Part shown: in pieces, positions 56,072-64,000 of the stretch
Layout: each line of letters opens with the position of its first letter
Numbering within the stretch: the stretch's first letter is position 1
Assembly (NCBI GenBank): GCA_002715465.1
Contig: PAYY01000024.1
Coordinates: 1 to 64,000 of the forward strand
Direction: 5' to 3'
Source: Fidelibacterota bacterium
GTDB taxonomy: Bacteria; Marinisomatota; Marinisomatia; Marinisomatales; S15-B10
Length of the DNA stretch: 64,000 nucleotides
Position numbers and translations under genes: made by a program
Notes under the pieces: generated by a model
Seen by the model: the letters and a program-made list of their open reading frames with translations, nothing else
What the model was told of the DNA's origin: nothing
Database searches by the model: none

Positions 56072-57037
56072 ATGTCTAGAAAAAAAGCAATTATTTTCGG
56101 CATTTCAGGTCAAGATGGTTCTTATTTGGCTAAGTCACTTTTATCTAAAGGAGTCAAAGTATTTGGAACTTCTAGAGATGCTGAAGTTCAAGAATTTTCT
56201 AATTTGAGGAAACTTGGTATAAAACAACAAATTAGTTTTTTTTCAGTTGCAATTAATGATTTTGGCAGTGTTTTCCAATGCATAAAAAAGATTTCTCCTG
56301 ATGTAATCTATAATTTAGCCAGCCAGTCATCAGTAGCACTTTCTTTTTCTCAACCACATGAAACTATGGAGAGTATTGAGTTAGGTACTTTAAATATTCT
56401 TGAATCAATACGACTCTATGGTAAAGAAATTAAATTTTATAATGCGTGCTCAAGTGAGTGCTTTGGAGATACTGGTCAAGAAAAGGCTGATGAAAAAACT
56501 CCATTTAATCCATTAAGTCCTTATGCTGTTTCTAAAACCGCAGCTTATTGGATGGTAAAAAATTATAGGGAGGCATATGATATTTCAGCATGTTCAGGAA
56601 TACTTTTTAATCATGAATCTCCGCTTAGGCAAGACAGATTTGTAACAAAAAAAATAATAAATGCAGCTGTAACTATTTCAAAGGGGGAACAGGGCACTCT
56701 TCATCTTGGAAATATAGATATAGTTAGAGATTGGGGCTGGGCACCAGATTATGTTGAGGCGATGAGACTAATGATGGAGAATAAAAGATCTGAAGATTTT
56801 GTAGTTGCAACAGGAGTATCACAATCATTAAAAGATTTTTTGGAGATTACCTTTCAATATTTTAACCTGAATTGGGAAGACCATGTTACAATTGATAAAG
56901 GTTTATATCGGCCAACAGATATTACAGTAAATATGGGAAATCCAAAAAAAATAAAAGAAAAATTAGGATGGAAGGCAAATTTTTCACTTAAAGAAACTAT
57001 TAATAAAATTATAGAATATGTTCTTAAAGAAAAATAA
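56072..57037 (+). CDS. GDP-mannose 4,6-dehydratase-like enzyme (second copy)
   Basis: The 321-residue GMD-family SDR has [54 protein letters not shown], the catalytic YAVSK and NHESPLRQDRFVTKKI, and LGNIDIVRDWGWAPDYVEAM. It is shorter than the gmd at 50716 and lacks its [14 protein letters not shown] cofactor segment, having GTSRDAEVQEFSNL instead. It may dehydrate a different nucleotide sugar or use a different cofactor, or serve as a reductase partner. It lies 8 bases after the toroid-like gene. Confidence 0.82.
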   Translation: MSRKKAIIFGISGQDGSYLAKSLLSKGVKVFGTSRDAEVQEFSNLRKLGIKQQISFFSVAINDFGSVFQCIKKISPDVIYNLASQSSVALSFSQPHETMESIELGTLNILESIRLYGKEIKFYNACSSECFGDTGQEKADEKTPFNPLSPYAVSKTAAYWMVKNYREAYDISACSGILFNHESPLRQDRFVTKKIINAAVTISKGEQGTLHLGNIDIVRDWGWAPDYVEAMRLMMENKRSEDFVVATGVSQSLKDFLEITFQYFNLNWEDHVTIDKGLYRPTDITVNMGNPKKIKEKLGWKANFSLKETINKIIEYVLKEK

Positions 57038-57038
57038 A

Positions 57039-58130
57039 ATGAACTATAGTTCAAGACTTAAAAATATTTTCCCAATTAATTATTTTGAAAAAATAAAAAC
57101 AAGAAATTGGTTGCCATATTCAAAATTAATTTTATGTAATGATGGATCAGATTGGGTTTTAGATTGGGAAGCTAAAGAGCTAAAAAAAATTTGTGAAAAT
57201 CTAAAAATATCAACTTTGGATAAAAATTATATAAAAATGTCTAACAAACAATCAGTATTCTACACTAGTCGATATCACGTTTTAAATAATTGGAAAAAAC
57301 AAAATCATAGAATTGCTTTCCCCTATTTTCATGGAAAACCAAATTCTGATAATGGTTTTCGAAAAATGTTTAATACAATAAAAAAAAATAATAAAGAAAT
57401 TAATAGAATTCAAGTTAGCCATAGTGAAATGAAAGAGATAATCCTTGACACAGGGATTGATGCAAATAAGGTTTTTTGCATACCCATAGGAATAAATGAA
57501 AATTATTTTACAAAGACAACAAAAGATCTTAGATCAAAAATGAGAAAAAAACTCAATATTCCAAAAAATGCAATAGTTATAGGATCATTTCAAAAGGATG
57601 GCAATGGTTGGGGAGAAGGATTAGAGCCAAAATTAATTAAAGGACCAGATATTTTTTTAAAAACCGTTAGAATTTTAAAAGAAGAAATACCTGAGTTATT
57701 TATCCTTTTGACTGGCCCAGCTCGAGGTTACATAAAAACTGGTCTTGAAAAATTAAAAATTCCTTATTTCCATTTTGTATTAGATAATTATACAGATATT
57801 GAAAAATATTATAATGCTCTAGATTTATATATTGTGAGTTCTAGAGAAGAAGGAGGACCAAAAGCAATTCTTGAATCCATGATTAGTGGAATACCATTAG
57901 TAACTACAAGAGTTGGGCAAGCTATGGACCTAGTTAATCATGGTAAAAATGCATGGATGGTTGAAACTGAAGATTATGAAGGTTTAGCATATTGGAGTAA
58001 ATATGCAATTGAAAATAAATCCCAAATAGAACAAATTATAAGTGAAGGTGTGAAGACAGCATTGGAAAATACTTATACTAATCAAATAGACTTATGGGAT
58101 GATTTTATGAAAGGTTTTGTAAAGTTTTAA
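57039..58130 (+). CDS. GT4-family glycosyltransferase
   Basis: The 363-residue GT-B protein has RIQVSHSEMKEIILDTGIDA, VFCIPIGINENYFTKT, AIVIGSFQKDGNGWGEGLEP at the start of the donor domain and LYIVSSREEGGPKAILESMI as E-x7-E motif. IPLVTTRVGQAMDLVNHGKN follows. ATG 57039 starts one base after the previous stop; an in-frame ATG at 57018 would add seven residues and overlap the upstream gene. Specificity unknown. Confidence 0.83.
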   Translation: MNYSSRLKNIFPINYFEKIKTRNWLPYSKLILCNDGSDWVLDWEAKELKKICENLKISTLDKNYIKMSNKQSVFYTSRYHVLNNWKKQNHRIAFPYFHGKPNSDNGFRKMFNTIKKNNKEINRIQVSHSEMKEIILDTGIDANKVFCIPIGINENYFTKTTKDLRSKMRKKLNIPKNAIVIGSFQKDGNGWGEGLEPKLIKGPDIFLKTVRILKEEIPELFILLTGPARGYIKTGLEKLKIPYFHFVLDNYTDIEKYYNALDLYIVSSREEGGPKAILESMISGIPLVTTRVGQAMDLVNHGKNAWMVETEDYEGLAYWSKYAIENKSQIEQIISEGVKTALENTYTNQIDLWDDFMKGFVKF

Positions 58131-58161
58131 CTAATTAATTTCAATTATTTTACTTTTCAAT

Positions 58162-58186
58162 ATAAGTATTTTTTCAGAATACTTAT
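58162..58186 (+). terminator. AT-rich perfect inverted repeat, possible weak terminator
   Basis: A perfect 9-base inverted repeat (ATAAGTATT, loop TTTTCAG, AATACTTAT) is followed by TTTCATTTATTTTG in the 67-base gap after the glycosyltransferase gene. The stem has only two G or C pairs' worth of strength, so it may attenuate rather than end transcription, or be chance. Confidence 0.3.
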
Positions 58187-58197
58187 TTTCATTTATT

Positions 58198-60129
58198 TTG
58201 CTTAAAAATAGGGCTATAAAATATAAACCACATATTGATGGACTGCGTGCAATTGCAGTATTGTCTGTCATGATTTATCATGGTTTCCCAGGTTATTTAA
58301 ATGGAGGATTTTTAGGGGTAGACATTTTTTTTGTTATATCTGGATATTTAATTACAAAGATAATTTTAAAAGGTATAATGAAAAATGAATTTTCATTTCA
58401 AAATTTTTACTACAGAAGAATTAAAAGAATATTACCATCTCTATTAATATTATTATTTTTTGCTTCAATTACTGGTGCATTAATACTTTATCCAGATGAA
58501 TACAAATCTTTAGGGGTCCATATTTTTGGAGGTGTAACTTTTTTATCAAATATTATATTATACAATGAGATCGGTTATTTTGACATAGATGCTCAATTTA
58601 AGCCATTGTTGCATTTGTGGTCATTGTCAATAGAAGAGCAATTTTATTTAATTTGGCCAGTTACTTTATTCATTTTTTCAAAGAAATCGACAAAATTTTT
58701 TAGACTTATAATTTTTACTTTTATAATATCTTTTGTACTTAATTGTTACTTAACATATTCAAATCCTGCTTTAGCTTTTTATTTGCCTTTTACAAGATTA
58801 TGGGAGTTAATGGCTGGAGCTATTTTTAGCGATTTAGAATTAAATTCTAATCATTATTCTGTAGTAAAAATTTGGATTAATCAAAAACCAAAAATAAAAA
58901 ATATTTTGTCATTGGTTTCATTTGGATTGATAATTATAGTAATGTTTTTTTATAATAATTTTGATCATGTAATTATGATTCCTTATATATTAATTGTTTT
59001 CTCAACATTCCTAATTATTGCTTTTAGTGAAAAAACAATTGTAGAAAAAAAAATTCTAAGTAATAGGATCCTAGTATATATAGGTTTAATTAGTTATCCT
59101 TTATATTTATGGCATTGGCCAATTTTATCATTTTCATATATAGTATCGAATGGTTTCCCTTCAGGTGAGATTAGACTAGTTTTAATTATAATAAGTTTTT
59201 TATTGTCTGTATTGACCTATAATTATTTGGAAAAGCCAATTAGATTTAAGTCAAAAAATATAATTAATAGAAGAATTTTAGGTGGTTTAATGAGCTTGAT
59301 GATATGTTTATGTTTAATAAGTTATTTAATAGTTCTAAATGAAGGTTTTCCTGAACGGGGTAATAATTTAACCAAAACTGAAAATACAAATTATAAAGAT
59401 ATAAATAAGAATAATATAGTTACAAATGAAAGAATAATTGTAATTGGTGATTCACATGCTCAACAAGTATATCAAAGTTTAGAACTATCAGGTTTTTCTA
59501 ATATTAAGGTTTTTAGTAAAGGTACGTGTTTCCCTTTTTTAGAAGTAAACACAAGCCGTCATCCTACAAGACTTTGGAAGCAAGAAACTGATTGCCAACC
59601 ATGGGTTAATAATTCTTATTTAGAAATAAAAAATTTAAAGGATTTCAGTACTGTACTTATAACTTGTTTTTACAATCAATATTTAGATGCTAGGATATTA
59701 ATTGAAGATGAAAATTTAGATCATGATGATCCAATTAAAGTTTTCCAATATGGAATTAATAGAACAATAAATTATTTATTATCACTGAATAAAAATATTA
59801 TCCTAGCATTAGACTTTCCAGAATTAAATGGACCTTGTATGCCACCTAGACCATTTATTTTTAATAATCAAAAAAATTGTTTGTTAGAAAAACAGGAAGA
59901 AAATCTAAAATCAATTATTTATTCAGATATAATAAAAACTATTTCTGAGAACAATGAAAAAGTTTATATGTATGATCCCAGAGGAGTTCTATGTGATGAA
60001 AATAATTGTTTTGGAAAGATTGATGATAATTATTTGTATAATTCTGATGGCAATCATCTTACTAAAAAAGGATTATTCCTAATTGGGAATCATTTTAAAA
60101 TGAATTTTGATTCTAACTTTAGTATGTAA
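58198..60129 (+). CDS. OafA-type membrane acyltransferase with C-terminal SGNH domain
   Basis: The N-terminal acyltransferase-3 domain has YKPHIDGLRAIAVLSVMIYH with its catalytic His, GGFLGVDIFFVISGYLI, YYRRIKRILPSLL and about ten transmembrane helices to residue 385. A periplasmic SGNH-like domain follows with IIVIGDSHAQQVYQSL and a possible His in GNHLTKKG near the end. Such proteins O-acetylate surface polysaccharides. The start is TTG 58198 with no ATG before the conserved N-terminus. It is the only polytopic membrane protein of the window. Confidence 0.88.
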   Translation: MLKNRAIKYKPHIDGLRAIAVLSVMIYHGFPGYLNGGFLGVDIFFVISGYLITKIILKGIMKNEFSFQNFYYRRIKRILPSLLILLFFASITGALILYPDEYKSLGVHIFGGVTFLSNIILYNEIGYFDIDAQFKPLLHLWSLSIEEQFYLIWPVTLFIFSKKSTKFFRLIIFTFIISFVLNCYLTYSNPALAFYLPFTRLWELMAGAIFSDLELNSNHYSVVKIWINQKPKIKNILSLVSFGLIIIVMFFYNNFDHVIMIPYILIVFSTFLIIAFSEKTIVEKKILSNRILVYIGLISYPLYLWHWPILSFSYIVSNGFPSGEIRLVLIIISFLLSVLTYNYLEKPIRFKSKNIINRRILGGLMSLMICLCLISYLIVLNEGFPERGNNLTKTENTNYKDINKNNIVTNERIIVIGDSHAQQVYQSLELSGFSNIKVFSKGTCFPFLEVNTSRHPTRLWKQETDCQPWVNNSYLEIKNLKDFSTVLITCFYNQYLDARILIEDENLDHDDPIKVFQYGINRTINYLLSLNKNIILALDFPELNGPCMPPRPFIFNNQKNCLLEKQEENLKSIIYSDIIKTISENNEKVYMYDPRGVLCDENNCFGKIDDNYLYNSDGNHLTKKGLFLIGNHFKMNFDSNFSM

Positions 60130-60162
60130 AAAACGAGATGAATTAATTATAAAATTTATATC

Positions 60163-61248
60163 ATGAAATACATAAAAAATTTTACGTTAAAAAATAAAAA
60201 TTTTATATATGCTCCGTTATTCAAATTAGGAGAATATAATGGTTCGATTAATGACCCATTTTTTAAATATCTTTTAGAAATTTTATCAGTAGGAAATATA
60301 AAATTTAAATTTTGGAAGTTCAGACCAAAAAAAAATAAAATGGAACCAAGGTCACATGTAAGTATGTGGGCTGATATAAATGGTGAATTATATTTTTTTG
60401 ACAAAAGTGATCATATACAAGAAATTGATATTGAAGCTCTTGATATTTGTGGAAAATATTTTAAAGATAATTATAATGAAATAGAAATAAAGCGAGTCCT
60501 AAGTCAAGAAAATAAAATGAATCATTTTGATAAAATTAAACCATTCTTTTCAGTTGGGGATATTTATCGATTTTACAAATTTTCTCAAAATAATAGTTTT
60601 GATATTGATTTTGATTTATGCCAAATAATGAGTTTATATACTTCTCCACTAAATTTTGTGAAAAAAGGTTATCAAAAAAATTACAGATCTGCTTTTGATC
60701 ATTCCTTTATTCGTTATAAAACATTTAATCTATTAAAATCATCTAAAGAAATTAAAAGCCATATAAATTTAAGTACTAAAGATAAAACCTGGTTTTATCC
60801 CAAAAATTCTCAATATCTTGGATTTAATGAATACTCTAAATTAATCATGAAAACAAAAATTGGAATTGTAAATACGATACCACATAGAATTTTTCCTTGG
60901 AAAGTTTCAGAAATGATATCTTTAGGGACGCCGTTTGCTGTCGATGAAAAGCCAATTACGCAATTTCCTCCATTTATAAAATTGAATATTAATGAACATT
61001 ATATTGATATTTTCCCTGGGGTGTCTTCTTTTAACCATGATTTAAATGCCGACCCATTTTCTATAAATTCTTATTCTTCTCTTTTAAAAACATATGATAA
61101 CGAACTATTCAAAAACCTATTTATTAAATTTCTTAATAAAATAAAAAATCCTGAACTAATTAAATATTTAACTAAAAATATTATGTCTTTTAGAGACAAT
61201 ATTCTTTTAAATCGCGAATTATTTTTTGATTATATAATAAGTGCTTAA
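60163..61248 (+). CDS. putative glycosyltransferase, unrecognised family
   Basis: The 361-residue protein lacks standard N-terminal motifs. The region LIMKTKIGIVNTIPHRIFPW with KVSEMISLGTPFAVDEKPI (about residues 227-265) resembles the donor half of exostosin- or spore-maturation-type GT-B proteins, where a modified glutamate motif precedes a short glycine-rich turn. It is basic and extremely AT-rich (bases 61081-61140 have 10 G or C of 60). The next glycosyltransferase begins directly at its stop, so a role in the same glycan is likely. Function inferred. Confidence 0.5.
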   Translation: MKYIKNFTLKNKNFIYAPLFKLGEYNGSINDPFFKYLLEILSVGNIKFKFWKFRPKKNKMEPRSHVSMWADINGELYFFDKSDHIQEIDIEALDICGKYFKDNYNEIEIKRVLSQENKMNHFDKIKPFFSVGDIYRFYKFSQNNSFDIDFDLCQIMSLYTSPLNFVKKGYQKNYRSAFDHSFIRYKTFNLLKSSKEIKSHINLSTKDKTWFYPKNSQYLGFNEYSKLIMKTKIGIVNTIPHRIFPWKVSEMISLGTPFAVDEKPITQFPPFIKLNINEHYIDIFPGVSSFNHDLNADPFSINSYSSLLKTYDNELFKNLFIKFLNKIKNPELIKYLTKNIMSFRDNILLNRELFFDYIISA

Positions 61249-62349
61249 ATGAAATCATTGACTTTATCATTATTTTTTTCAAAGGGTATGTCCTTAAAAT
61301 CATGGGACAAAATAGGTATGTTTGAACGAGAAGTTGCATTATATAAAAAATTGCAAGATCATAAAGTACAAATCAATTTTATTACTTATGGAGATTCGTC
61401 TGAAAGTGATTATTCTAAGGTTTTACCTGGGATTAATATTTTGTCAAATAATTTCAATCTTCCTAATTATATATATGAAAAATTTCTTCATCGAATTCAC
61501 AAGAAGATTTTAATGGATTCTCATATAATTAAAACTAATCAAATGAAAGGGGCAAATATAGCCTTACGATCATCTCTATGCTGGAATAAACCTTTAATTG
61601 CCCGTTTTGGTTATATGTGGTCAGAGTTTGCAAAACAAAATGGAGAAAATTCTTTTAAAAAAATTGAAGTGTACGAAAACAAAGTTATTAATTCTTCAAA
61701 ACGAGTTGTTGTAACTACCAATAAGATGAAAAACAATATAATTAATCGTATTCCAAAGGCTGCGAATAAAACTTTAGTTATTCCTAATTATGTTGAGGTT
61801 GATAGATTCACTCCTAATTTTAATAGACAAAAAGAATTTGATCTTCTTTATGTGGGAAGGCTTAACAAACAAAAAAATATTCAATCTCTTATATCAGCAG
61901 TTAAATCTACACAAATCAAAACGATGATAATTGGAAACGGTCCACAAAAAAAATTAGTTCAAGAGGCTATAGGAATTTCAAATGGCAAAATTACATGGGT
62001 AGAAAAAATTTCTAATAGTGAACTTCCTGAAATTATGAATAATTCATCTATTTTTATTTTACCATCATTTTATGAAGGTCATCCAAAAACACTTATTGAA
62101 GCTATGGCTTGTGGTATGCCTGTTATTGGGGCTAATTCTCCAGGTATTAGGGAAATAATAGAAGACGGTAAAAATGGAATTTTATGTAATACTGAATCAG
62201 AAAGTATACAAAAATCTATTAATAGTCTTTTATCTAATCCTGAACTTACTCAAAAAATTGGCAATAATGCCCGTGAGTTTGTTTTGAATAATTTTTCTCT
62301 AGATAATATTATTAATATGGAAGTTGATCTTTATCGAGATTTGATATAA
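61249..62349 (+). CDS. GT4-family glycosyltransferase
   Basis: The 366-residue GT-B enzyme has LSLFFSKGMSLKSWDKIGMF at the N-terminus, VIPNYVEVDRFTPNFN, FDLLYVGRLNKQKNIQSLIS as donor domain start, MIIGNGPQKKLVQEA, IFILPSFYEGHPKTLIEAMA as E-x7-E motif and CGMPVIGANSPGIREIIEDG. A canonical GT4 member; donor and acceptor unknown. It starts immediately after the upstream gene. Confidence 0.88.
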   Translation: MKSLTLSLFFSKGMSLKSWDKIGMFEREVALYKKLQDHKVQINFITYGDSSESDYSKVLPGINILSNNFNLPNYIYEKFLHRIHKKILMDSHIIKTNQMKGANIALRSSLCWNKPLIARFGYMWSEFAKQNGENSFKKIEVYENKVINSSKRVVVTTNKMKNNIINRIPKAANKTLVIPNYVEVDRFTPNFNRQKEFDLLYVGRLNKQKNIQSLISAVKSTQIKTMIIGNGPQKKLVQEAIGISNGKITWVEKISNSELPEIMNNSSIFILPSFYEGHPKTLIEAMACGMPVIGANSPGIREIIEDGKNGILCNTESESIQKSINSLLSNPELTQKIGNNAREFVLNNFSLDNIINMEVDLYRDLI

Positions 62350-62369
62350 ATATTGGAGTTATAGCAATC

Positions 62370-63200
62370 ATGTCAACATTAAATGATATTTTAAATAAAA
62401 TTAAAAAATCTGTTATCAATCCAAATGAAAATTCTTTTCATAATTATCCATTTGGAAAAAAACCTTCTGCTGACCGTAAAACTTATCTTTCCATATGGGA
62501 AGTAGCTAAATCAAAAGAATACTTAGTTGTTGATGATTTTGAAAAAGAAACTGGTTTTTCTATTGAAAAGGAATGGTTCAATAAATTAGCACTTATTACT
62601 CAAGTAGTTAAAAAAAAATCAGAAATATGTTATCAACATGGTAGACTCCTTTATTCTGTATTAAGTCAAAATTTTCAAAATCATAGATCTAATTCAATAA
62701 ATATTTTGGAATCTGGTACAGCAAGAGGATTTTCAGCATTATGTATGGCGAAAGCCTTAGAAGATAATAATCAATCTGGGAAGATTGTTACTATAGATCC
62801 TTTGCCAAATAATGTTTCAATGTTTTGGAATTGCATTTCTGATTTAGATGGAGAGAAGTCGAGAGCAAAACTACTTGAAAAATATTCAAAACTTATTGAA
62901 AAATATATATGGTTTATAGAAGGTAAGTCAGATCAAATCTTAAATAGACTAGAGCTTAACCGTGTACATTTTGGATTCTTAGATGGTTCGCATAATTATG
63001 ATGATGTCAATTTTGAGATTAAATATTTAATTCCCCGTCAGAAGAAAGGGGATATGATTTTTTTTGATGACTTTCACGAAACTCTTTATCCAGGTATAGT
63101 TAAAGCTGTAAAAGAACTTGAATCTAGTGGAAAATATCGTTTAAAAATTATTAGAGTAAATGCTCAGCGTAGTTATGCTATAGGAGAAAAACAAATTTGA
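62370..63200 (+). CDS. class I SAM-dependent methyltransferase (Methyltransf_24-like)
   Basis: The 276-residue protein carries SINILESGTARGFSALCMAK (motif I variant of the CmcI/Methyltransf_24 type), GKIVTIDPLPN as beta2 acidic region, VHFGFLDGSHNYDDVNFEIK and GDMIFFDDFHETLYPGI. The two acidic-His clusters resemble metal-assisted O-methyltransferases. It probably methylates a sugar hydroxyl. Its stop overlaps the following epimerase start as TTGA. Confidence 0.8.
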   Translation: MSTLNDILNKIKKSVINPNENSFHNYPFGKKPSADRKTYLSIWEVAKSKEYLVVDDFEKETGFSIEKEWFNKLALITQVVKKKSEICYQHGRLLYSVLSQNFQNHRSNSINILESGTARGFSALCMAKALEDNNQSGKIVTIDPLPNNVSMFWNCISDLDGEKSRAKLLEKYSKLIEKYIWFIEGKSDQILNRLELNRVHFGFLDGSHNYDDVNFEIKYLIPRQKKGDMIFFDDFHETLYPGIVKAVKELESSGKYRLKIIRVNAQRSYAIGEKQI

Positions 63201-64000
63201 AAACAATTTTATTAACTGGTGTTGCAGGTTTTGTAGGGCAAAAGACAGCCCAATTTCTTTTACGTGACGGATTCCAAGTAGTTGGCATAGACAATCTTAA
63301 TAATTACTATGATGTAAATCTTAAGGAATATCGATTATCTCAATTGAATAGTGTTAATGGTTTTGATTTCTATAATATAGATATAGAAGATGTAAAAGAT
63401 CTTAATTCCATTATGAAAGATTATAAATTCGAAGCAATAATTAATTTAGCAGCTAGAGCTGGTGTTCGTTATAGTTTAGAGAATCCTAATATTTATGTTT
63501 CTACAAATATTCAGGGATCTTTGAATCTTTTAGAGCTTTCAAAAAAATTTAAGATAGAAAAATTTGTTCTTGCATCAACATCATCAGTTTATGCGGGTGA
63601 AAAAATGCCATTCAAGGAAAATTTACCAGTGAATAATCCTATTTCTCCTTATGCGGCAACAAAAAAAGGAGCAGAGTTGATGGCCTATTCATTTCATTCA
63701 GTTTATGGAATAGATATTTCTATTGTTCGGTATTTCACAGTTTATGGACCAGCTGGTAGGCCAGACATGAGTATTTTTAGATTTATAAAATGGATCGATG
63801 AAGGTTCAAAAATAAAAATATATGGGGACGGAACACAGTCAAGAGACTTTACATATATTGATGATATTGCTGAAGGAACAATAAAGGCTTTAAAAAAGGT
63901 GGGCTTTGAAATAATAAATTTGGGAGGAGGGAAAAATCCTGTATCATTATTAACAATAATAAAAATGATAGAAAAACGGATGAATAAAAAGGCAAAGTTT
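63197..64000 (+). CDS. UDP-glucuronate 4-epimerase-like protein (3' end outside window)
   Basis: The frame is open to the window end (268 codons). It starts at TTG 63197, overlapping the methyltransferase stop as TTGA: MKTILLTGVAGFVGQKTAQF. The NNYYDVNLKEYRLSQL insert, NLAARAGVRYSLENPNIYVS, LASTSSVYAGEKMPFKENLP, the catalytic YAATK and VRYFTVYGPAGRPDMSIFRF are characteristic of UDP-glucuronate 4-epimerases, which make UDP-galacturonate. YGDGTQSRDFTYIDDIAEGT lies near the window end. A uronic acid from it could be the substrate that the AsnB-like enzyme amidates. Confidence 0.85.
   Translation, partial: MKTILLTGVAGFVGQKTAQFLLRDGFQVVGIDNLNNYYDVNLKEYRLSQLNSVNGFDFYNIDIEDVKDLNSIMKDYKFEAIINLAARAGVRYSLENPNIYVSTNIQGSLNLLELSKKFKIEKFVLASTSSVYAGEKMPFKENLPVNNPISPYAATKKGAELMAYSFHSVYGIDISIVRYFTVYGPAGRPDMSIFRFIKWIDEGSKIKIYGDGTQSRDFTYIDDIAEGTIKALKKVGFEIINLGGGKNPVSLLTIIKMIEKRMNKKAKF

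Overview
This window is part of a very long surface-polysaccharide (O-antigen, capsule or glycoprotein-glycan) biosynthesis locus from an AT-rich bacterium. All but one of about 50 genes lie on the + strand, most are separated by fewer than 60 bases, and many overlap as ATGA, GTGA or TTGA, so long co-transcribed and translationally coupled units are likely. Starts are a mix of ATG, GTG and TTG behind recognisable Shine-Dalgarno sequences, and a few genes appear to start at ATT. There are no rRNAs, tRNAs, insertion sequences, phage genes or CRISPR arrays. The species cannot be named from this window. Leptospira and several low-GC marine bacteria carry loci of this size and content, and that comparison is an inference only.

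Layout. (A) 1-7657: two B12-type radical SAM proteins, a cupin, a small HAD phosphatase, two separate E1-alpha/E1-beta-like thiamine-diphosphate (TPP) enzyme pairs, and a PLP enzyme whose Schiff-base lysine is replaced by histidine (the ColD/AscC type of sugar 3-dehydratase). This looks like a pathway to a deoxy or branched-chain sugar and is the least familiar part of the window. (B) 7755-21566: a nearly complete legionaminic-acid pathway of the GDP-sugar type (LegB, LegC, LegI, LegG, PtmE, PtmF, LegF, PtmA). A formyltransferase stands where the LegH acetyltransferase would be expected. A HisF/HisH/PseA-like trio follows, predicted to convert an N-acetyl into an acetamidino group. (C) 21591-32061: a sulfotransferase, several methyltransferases, large unrecognised glycosyltransferase-like proteins, a Gfo/Idh/MocA oxidoreductase, a SIS isomerase and a GT4 enzyme. 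(D) 32076-39306: epimerase, HpcH/HpaI aldolase, HAD phosphatase, two SDRs, a divergent KdsB-like cytidylyltransferase, a 2-hydroxyacid dehydrogenase, a transaldolase and an RmlD-like reductase. Together with the SIS isomerase at 29294 this resembles a non-orthologous remake of the Kdo pathway. (E) 39319-49733: glycosyltransferases, an asparagine synthase, and an epimerase/cupin/RmlD/WecB set typical of 2-acetamido-2,6-dideoxy-hexose synthesis, ending in a three-domain glycosyltransferase. (F) 49775-50533: a lone minus-strand sulfotransferase-like gene and a divergent promoter region. (G) 50716-58130: GDP-fucose genes (gmd, fcl), a second gmd-like gene and glycosyltransferases. (H) 58198-64000: an acyltransferase with an SGNH domain, two glycosyltransferase-like proteins, a methyltransferase and the start of a UDP-glucuronate 4-epimerase gene that runs off the window.

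Taken together, the genes would supply several activated sugars (a CMP-legionaminic acid derivative, possibly a CMP-ulosonate, GDP-fucose or a related 6-deoxyhexose, a 2-acetamido-dideoxyhexose, perhaps UDP-galacturonate and a branched sugar). About ten glycosyltransferases would assemble them, with sulfate, acyl, methyl and amide decoration. No Wzx, Wzy, Wzm/Wzt or initiating phosphoglycosyltransferase is visible, so the assembly and export genes must lie outside. No stretch over 300 bases lacks a gene; the largest gap is the 182 bases between 50533 and 50716.
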